Source: Nostoc sp. CHAB 5844 (GTDB lineage: Bacteria; Cyanobacteriota; Cyanobacteriia; Cyanobacteriales; Nostocaceae). From it: 64,000 nt of DNA. The stretch is taken from contig NZ_JAIVFW010000004.1 in assembly GCF_020829595.1 (NCBI RefSeq), positions 62,001 through 126,000 of the forward strand, read 5' to 3'. A program made the translations under genes and the position numbers. Below are positions 60,720 through 64,000 of this stretch, in pieces. The notes beneath the pieces are model-generated. The model ran no database searches, had not been told where the DNA came from, and saw nothing but the letters and a program-made list of their open reading frames with translations. Every line of letters starts with the position of its first letter. Within the stretch, counting starts at the first letter, position 1.

Positions 60720-61925
60720 ATGCCTTTTCGGATTTTAAGCTTGGATGGTGGCGGAATTAGAGGAGTAGTGGCTGCAACTATTTTGGCAGCTATTGAGCAG
60801 CAAATTAATCAACCTTTGCACGAGTATTTTAACTTAATAGCAGGCACTTCTACCGGGTCAATTTTAGCAGCCGCGATCGCCACAGGCAGAAGTAGCCAAA
60901 ATATCATTGATCTATACACACAAAAAAGCTCAATTATTTTCCCATACACAAGTCTTTTTTCTTTACAGCGGCTGCCTCTCATCCTCAAGTATGGGATATC
61001 TGCACCGAAGTTTTCTGAGACTGGCTTAATTCAAGTTCTTAAAGAAAGTTTAGGAGAGATAAAATTATTTGATATTCCTGAACCAAAATTATTAATTACT
61101 TCTTACGACACTATTGCCAGAGAACCAATTATATTTAAAAGCTGGCGACAAGATAAAGATTATGGCAATGTCCCACTTTGGGAAATCTGTGTTTGTTCTG
61201 CCTCTGCACCTACTTATTTTCCCGCACATAAATTAGATAGAACAATCAATGGCACAGTGGAAAGAGCTACAGAAAATAGTATTAACATAGATGGGAACGC
61301 TTCGCACTCCGAAAATATTTACAATAATACACAAATTAGAATTGTTAGTGGTACAGGCAGAGGTCAAACTCGCACTATAAAAAAATATAAAGGTTATACA
61401 CGAGAAGCTGTTTTAGATTCTCCCTGGGAAAGGATACCAGATAATACTGCTACTTACTCAATTAAATGTATATACTCTGCCATTGATGGTGGGGTTGCGG
61501 CTAATAACCCGTCAGCTTGTGCTGTAGCTGAAGCTTTAAGATTAGGCAATTCAATTGAAGATATTACCGTTCTTTCGATAGGTACAGGCGATCGCACACG
61601 CATCATCCCATTAGAACAAGCTCAAAGCTGGGGTTTGATACAATGGGCGCAGCCACTTATTGGTGTATTGTTTGATGCTTCATCTGGCGTTCACGAGTAC
61701 ATCACCAACCAGATAGTTCAAGACCACCAGATTTTACGATTACAGTTTAAGCTAGATCGAGAGCTTATTGGTAAGCGATTAAGTGATGATATTGATGATG
61801 TGAGTGCTGAGAATATTCAGAATTTAATCGAAGCCGCAAAAGTTTATATGCAGCAGCCAGCAATACAAACTGCGTTGCAAGAATTTTTACACATCAATGA
61901 AGAAGGTAGAACTGCAACTAGTTAA
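60720..61925 (+). CDS. Patatin-like phospholipase with inserted module
   Basis: A 401-residue patatin. The oxyanion motif is DGGGIRG (residues 9-15), the nucleophile is S44 in GTSTG, and the catalytic Asp is D256 in DGGVAANNP. CGGAGGA precedes the start. Between YFPAH (about 170) and YSAIDGG there are about 80 extra residues: TINGTVERATENSINIDGNA and IRIVSGTGRGQTRTIKKYKG, ending DNTATYSIKC. That segment resembles GTGAGQTRTI-type beta modules of phage structural proteins. The protein should hydrolyse lipid acyl groups. Neighbours give no defence-system context. Confidence 0.9.
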   Translation: MPFRILSLDGGGIRGVVAATILAAIEQQINQPLHEYFNLIAGTSTGSILAAAIATGRSSQNIIDLYTQKSSIIFPYTSLFSLQRLPLILKYGISAPKFSETGLIQVLKESLGEIKLFDIPEPKLLITSYDTIAREPIIFKSWRQDKDYGNVPLWEICVCSASAPTYFPAHKLDRTINGTVERATENSINIDGNASHSENIYNNTQIRIVSGTGRGQTRTIKKYKGYTREAVLDSPWERIPDNTATYSIKCIYSAIDGGVAANNPSACAVAEALRLGNSIEDITVLSIGTGDRTRIIPLEQAQSWGLIQWAQPLIGVLFDASSGVHEYITNQIVQDHQILRLQFKLDRELIGKRLSDDIDDVSAENIQNLIEAAKVYMQQPAIQTALQEFLHINEEGRTATS

Positions 61926-62468
61926 ATATGTTGTTTGTTGTTTGATATTTTTAGCTTGTAGTCCGTGCAGCTACAAAGATTTGTTGCGCCGTTATTTGTA
62001 AATTAGGAAAAACTGAAGAAACCAGTCGATCACTATTTTGAAATAATTTCACTATCGCAGTTCGTTATAGATATCAAATGCACCTTCATTAAAATCAACA
62101 ATATTGGCTTGACATAACCGACTGACGGGGTGACAAGACCGCTAAGAACTTTGCTGGGGAAGCTTTTAATCTATTTGACCTCCGAAAAGATAGAGTCTGA
62201 TTGACAGGCTGATTGACAATGAAATAGCGCTCGCTTGATGGATTCATGCCATACTCTGGTCAAATATGCCAGTTTTGTGGCACAACAGCCAGACAATCTT
62301 TTTGAGGGTAATTAGGCTAAAAGGCTTACTATATCTGGTTTGCCGGATGCTTGTCACCCCTTCAGTTTGACTACTTTGTGATGTCGCAGATGAAAAGGAA
62401 TTCATGATAATTTTTTGAGCTTGTTATCTTTGATTGTAAATAAACACGCAGAAGTATCTTAGACAAAC
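61926..62468. other. Intergenic region without recognised genes
   Basis: These 543 bases lie between the convergent patatin and M20 genes. A small hairpin, TTGTAG and CTACAA around TCCGTGCAG near 61957-61977, could end the patatin transcript. Nothing else was recognised. Confidence 0.4.
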
Positions 62469-63686
62469 TTAACTAAAAAATTTCTCCACACAACGGATGA
62501 ATATTTCCACACCCATTGGTAAGACAGTTTCATCAAAGTCAAATCGCGGGTGATGATGAGGATATGCTAAGTCTTTTTCTGGGTTAGCAGAACCAAGGAA
62601 GAAATAACAGCCGGGAACTTCTTTTAAGAAGAATGACATATCTTCGCCGCCCATTGTTTGGCATTCTGGTACAACTCCTACAGGAGTTTCTACCACTTCT
62701 TCGGCAATCGATCGCACTAATTCTGCAATCACCGCATCGTTAATTACTGGGGGATATAAACTCCAATATTCTAAGTCATAGTTTGCACCGTGACTTTGGC
62801 AAATTCCAGCAATTATTTGCTCGATGCGCTGTTTAAAAAAGCCTTCAAATGCTGGGTTAAAATACCGGACTGTGCCTTTCATATTTGCTGTGTCAGCAAT
62901 CACATTTTCTGCTGTACCAGCATGAAGTGCGCCGACAGTCACCACTGCGGAATCAATTGGGTTAACGTTGCGGGCGACAATGGTTTGTAAGGCGTTGACA
63001 ATTTGGGCTGCAACTACAATCGAATCGACAGTTTGATGGGGAATTGCACCGTGTCCACCTTTGCCGAAAATTGTGCAGTTGAATAACTCTACAGCCGCCA
63101 TCAATGCACCAGCACGGACACCGACAGTTCCCAAGGGGAGATTATTCCACAGATGTAAACCAATAATCGCATCCACATCAGGGTTTTTTAGTACCCCAGC
63201 CTCAATCATCGGTTTTGCGCCTCCCGGCCCTTCTTCGGCTGGCTGGAAGATAATTTTCACAGTCCCAGCAAAGTCTTCTCGATGCTGTTGGAGATAGTAT
63301 GCTGTACCTAATGCGATTGCTGTATGTCCATCATGTCCACAAGCGTGCATAATTCCATCATGCTGTGATCGATAGGGTACTTCGTTTAGTTCTTGAATGG
63401 GCAAAGCATCCATATCTGCCCGAATTGCCAATACTTTTTCTGTGCTGAGTTTAGTACCTTTGATAGTAGCGACAATTCCAGTTTTCGCAATACCAGTTTG
63501 ATGTTCAATTCCCCATGCTTGCAACTGACTGGAGACGAACTCAGCTGTCAACTGTTCTTGAAAGCCTAATTCTGGTTGTTGATGTAACCGCCGCCGCCAC
63601 TCTACTAATTGTGGTTGCAATGAGCGAATCGAGAGTCGCACACGCGATAAGTCAACAGAATAGGAATTGGGTAATGTAGAAACCAT
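62469..63686 (-). CDS. M20 family amidohydrolase (IAA-amino acid hydrolase / N-acyl amino acid hydrolase type)
   Basis: A 405-residue M20D-type metallohydrolase. Metal ligands: IMHACGHDGHTAIALG (Cys, His), FQPAEEGPGGAKPMIEAG (Glu pair) and TMGGEDMSFFL with the C-terminal PHHHPRFDFDE. LAIRADMDALPIQELNEVPY is the family signature. Members hydrolyse N-acyl amino acids, auxin conjugates or hippurate. The exact substrate is not readable. It is upstream of nothing on its strand; bioD lies 59 bases further in the same direction. Confidence 0.92.
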   Translation of the reverse strand: MVSTLPNSYSVDLSRVRLSIRSLQPQLVEWRRRLHQQPELGFQEQLTAEFVSSQLQAWGIEHQTGIAKTGIVATIKGTKLSTEKVLAIRADMDALPIQELNEVPYRSQHDGIMHACGHDGHTAIALGTAYYLQQHREDFAGTVKIIFQPAEEGPGGAKPMIEAGVLKNPDVDAIIGLHLWNNLPLGTVGVRAGALMAAVELFNCTIFGKGGHGAIPHQTVDSIVVAAQIVNALQTIVARNVNPIDSAVVTVGALHAGTAENVIADTANMKGTVRYFNPAFEGFFKQRIEQIIAGICQSHGANYDLEYWSLYPPVINDAVIAELVRSIAEEVVETPVGVVPECQTMGGEDMSFFLKEVPGCYFFLGSANPEKDLAYPHHHPRFDFDETVLPMGVEIFIRCVEKFFS

Positions 63687-63744
63687 AGCAACAAACTGCT
63701 AGAAGACGGCTGAGATTGGGTTATGTTTTCAGTTTAATATTTCC

Positions 63745-64000
63745 TTAAAAATTTAGCGCTTCTAAATTTAAATTGGATGCAGCTTGGGCGAGTTTGTCTA
63801 AATCTCCTGGGTTATCAAAATAAGGCAAGCAACCTAAAACTGGGATGTGCGTAAATGATTCAATTACCTCTGGTGGTGTCCAGTCGGTAATCTCTGCATC
63901 AGTATGCGGTTGAATGCAGTTCAGTACAATACCTATGAGATTTACTCGTGACTGTCTAGCTAATGCCACATTAGCCACTGCTTGAGATATTGCACCTAAC
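63745..64000 (-). CDS. bioD: Dethiobiotin synthase, C-terminal part
   Basis: The frame is open to the window edge and reads LGAISQAVANVALARQSRVN, then LIGIVLNCIQPHTDAEITDW and a C-terminal IPVLGCLPYFDNPGDLDKLA. This is the C-terminal third of BioD, which closes the ureido ring of dethiobiotin with CO2 and ATP. The LGAISQAVA(N) and VLGCLPY-type motifs fit the cyanobacterial version; the P-loop half lies beyond the edge. Confidence 0.8.
   Translation of the reverse strand, partial: LGAISQAVANVALARQSRVNLIGIVLNCIQPHTDAEITDWTPPEVIESFTHIPVLGCLPYFDNPGDLDKLAQAASNLNLEALNF

Noticed and set aside
60720-61925. CBASS-type anti-phage phospholipase
   Set aside because: The patatin fits an effector fold, but there is no nucleotidyltransferase gene beside it in the window.

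Overview
The window is chromosomal DNA of a filamentous, probably heterocyst-forming cyanobacterium (Nostocales type). The evidence is the high density of the HIP1 octamer GCGATCGC, a phylloquinone (men) gene cluster, a Tic20-family protein, a CcbP-type calcium-binding protein, many Uma2-family genes, xisH and Rpn remnants, and arrays of short tandem heptamers of the kind known from Nostoc and Anabaena. No rRNA, tRNA or CRISPR array was seen.

Layout. 0-9.8 kb: an Uma2 gene cut by the window edge, an SDR protein, hemE, membrane proteins, an Uma2/aspartoacylase pair, a cysteine-rich radical SAM protein resembling tetraether-lipid synthases (Tes), and a creatininase-family protein. 9.8-17.4 kb: an accessory block of unknown function with a MITE just upstream. 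It encodes a fused pair of paralogous acidic proteins with NPYSNPE repeats, an HExxH metallopeptidase candidate, two large proteins I do not recognise, a 26-residue peptide gene and a 249-residue protein; three of these products share an LFEAP motif. 17.6-30.7 kb: Uma2 and HsdR_N-like nucleases, an M20 peptidase overlapping an amidohydrolase, a LuxR-type regulator, a kinase-TPR protein that has lost key catalytic residues, aspartate kinase, DedA, a STAS protein and rpsF. 31-42.5 kb: FAH-family hydrolase, Tic20-like protein, glyA, a WecA/MraY-type transferase, cinA, small toxin-antitoxin genes and remnants, a DUF2993 protein and a divergent histidine kinase. 43-54 kb: a DUF433 antitoxin with a broken partner, polysaccharide genes (one acetyltransferase, two glycosyltransferases), and menE-menC-menA divergent from menF. 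54-64 kb: proA, a nucleoside-salvage group (nucleoside hydrolase, cytosine deaminase, ribokinase), a CcbP-like protein, a patatin with an inserted module, an M20 amidohydrolase, and bioD running off the edge.

How the genes work together. MenF, MenC, MenE and MenA cover four steps from chorismate to the phylloquinone ring and tail. The nucleoside hydrolase, cytosine deaminase and ribokinase form a plausible salvage route. The 10.4-17.4 kb block reads like one operon, each gene with its own ribosome binding site, and is the best candidate here for an undescribed system.

The second theme is repeat invasion. GC-rich repeats and GAGTGCT heptamers occupy many intergenic regions and have also entered coding genes in frame: lysC between its ACT repeats, menE, and the N-terminus of menC. 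All identifications come from reading the sequence and from family knowledge; no database search was run.
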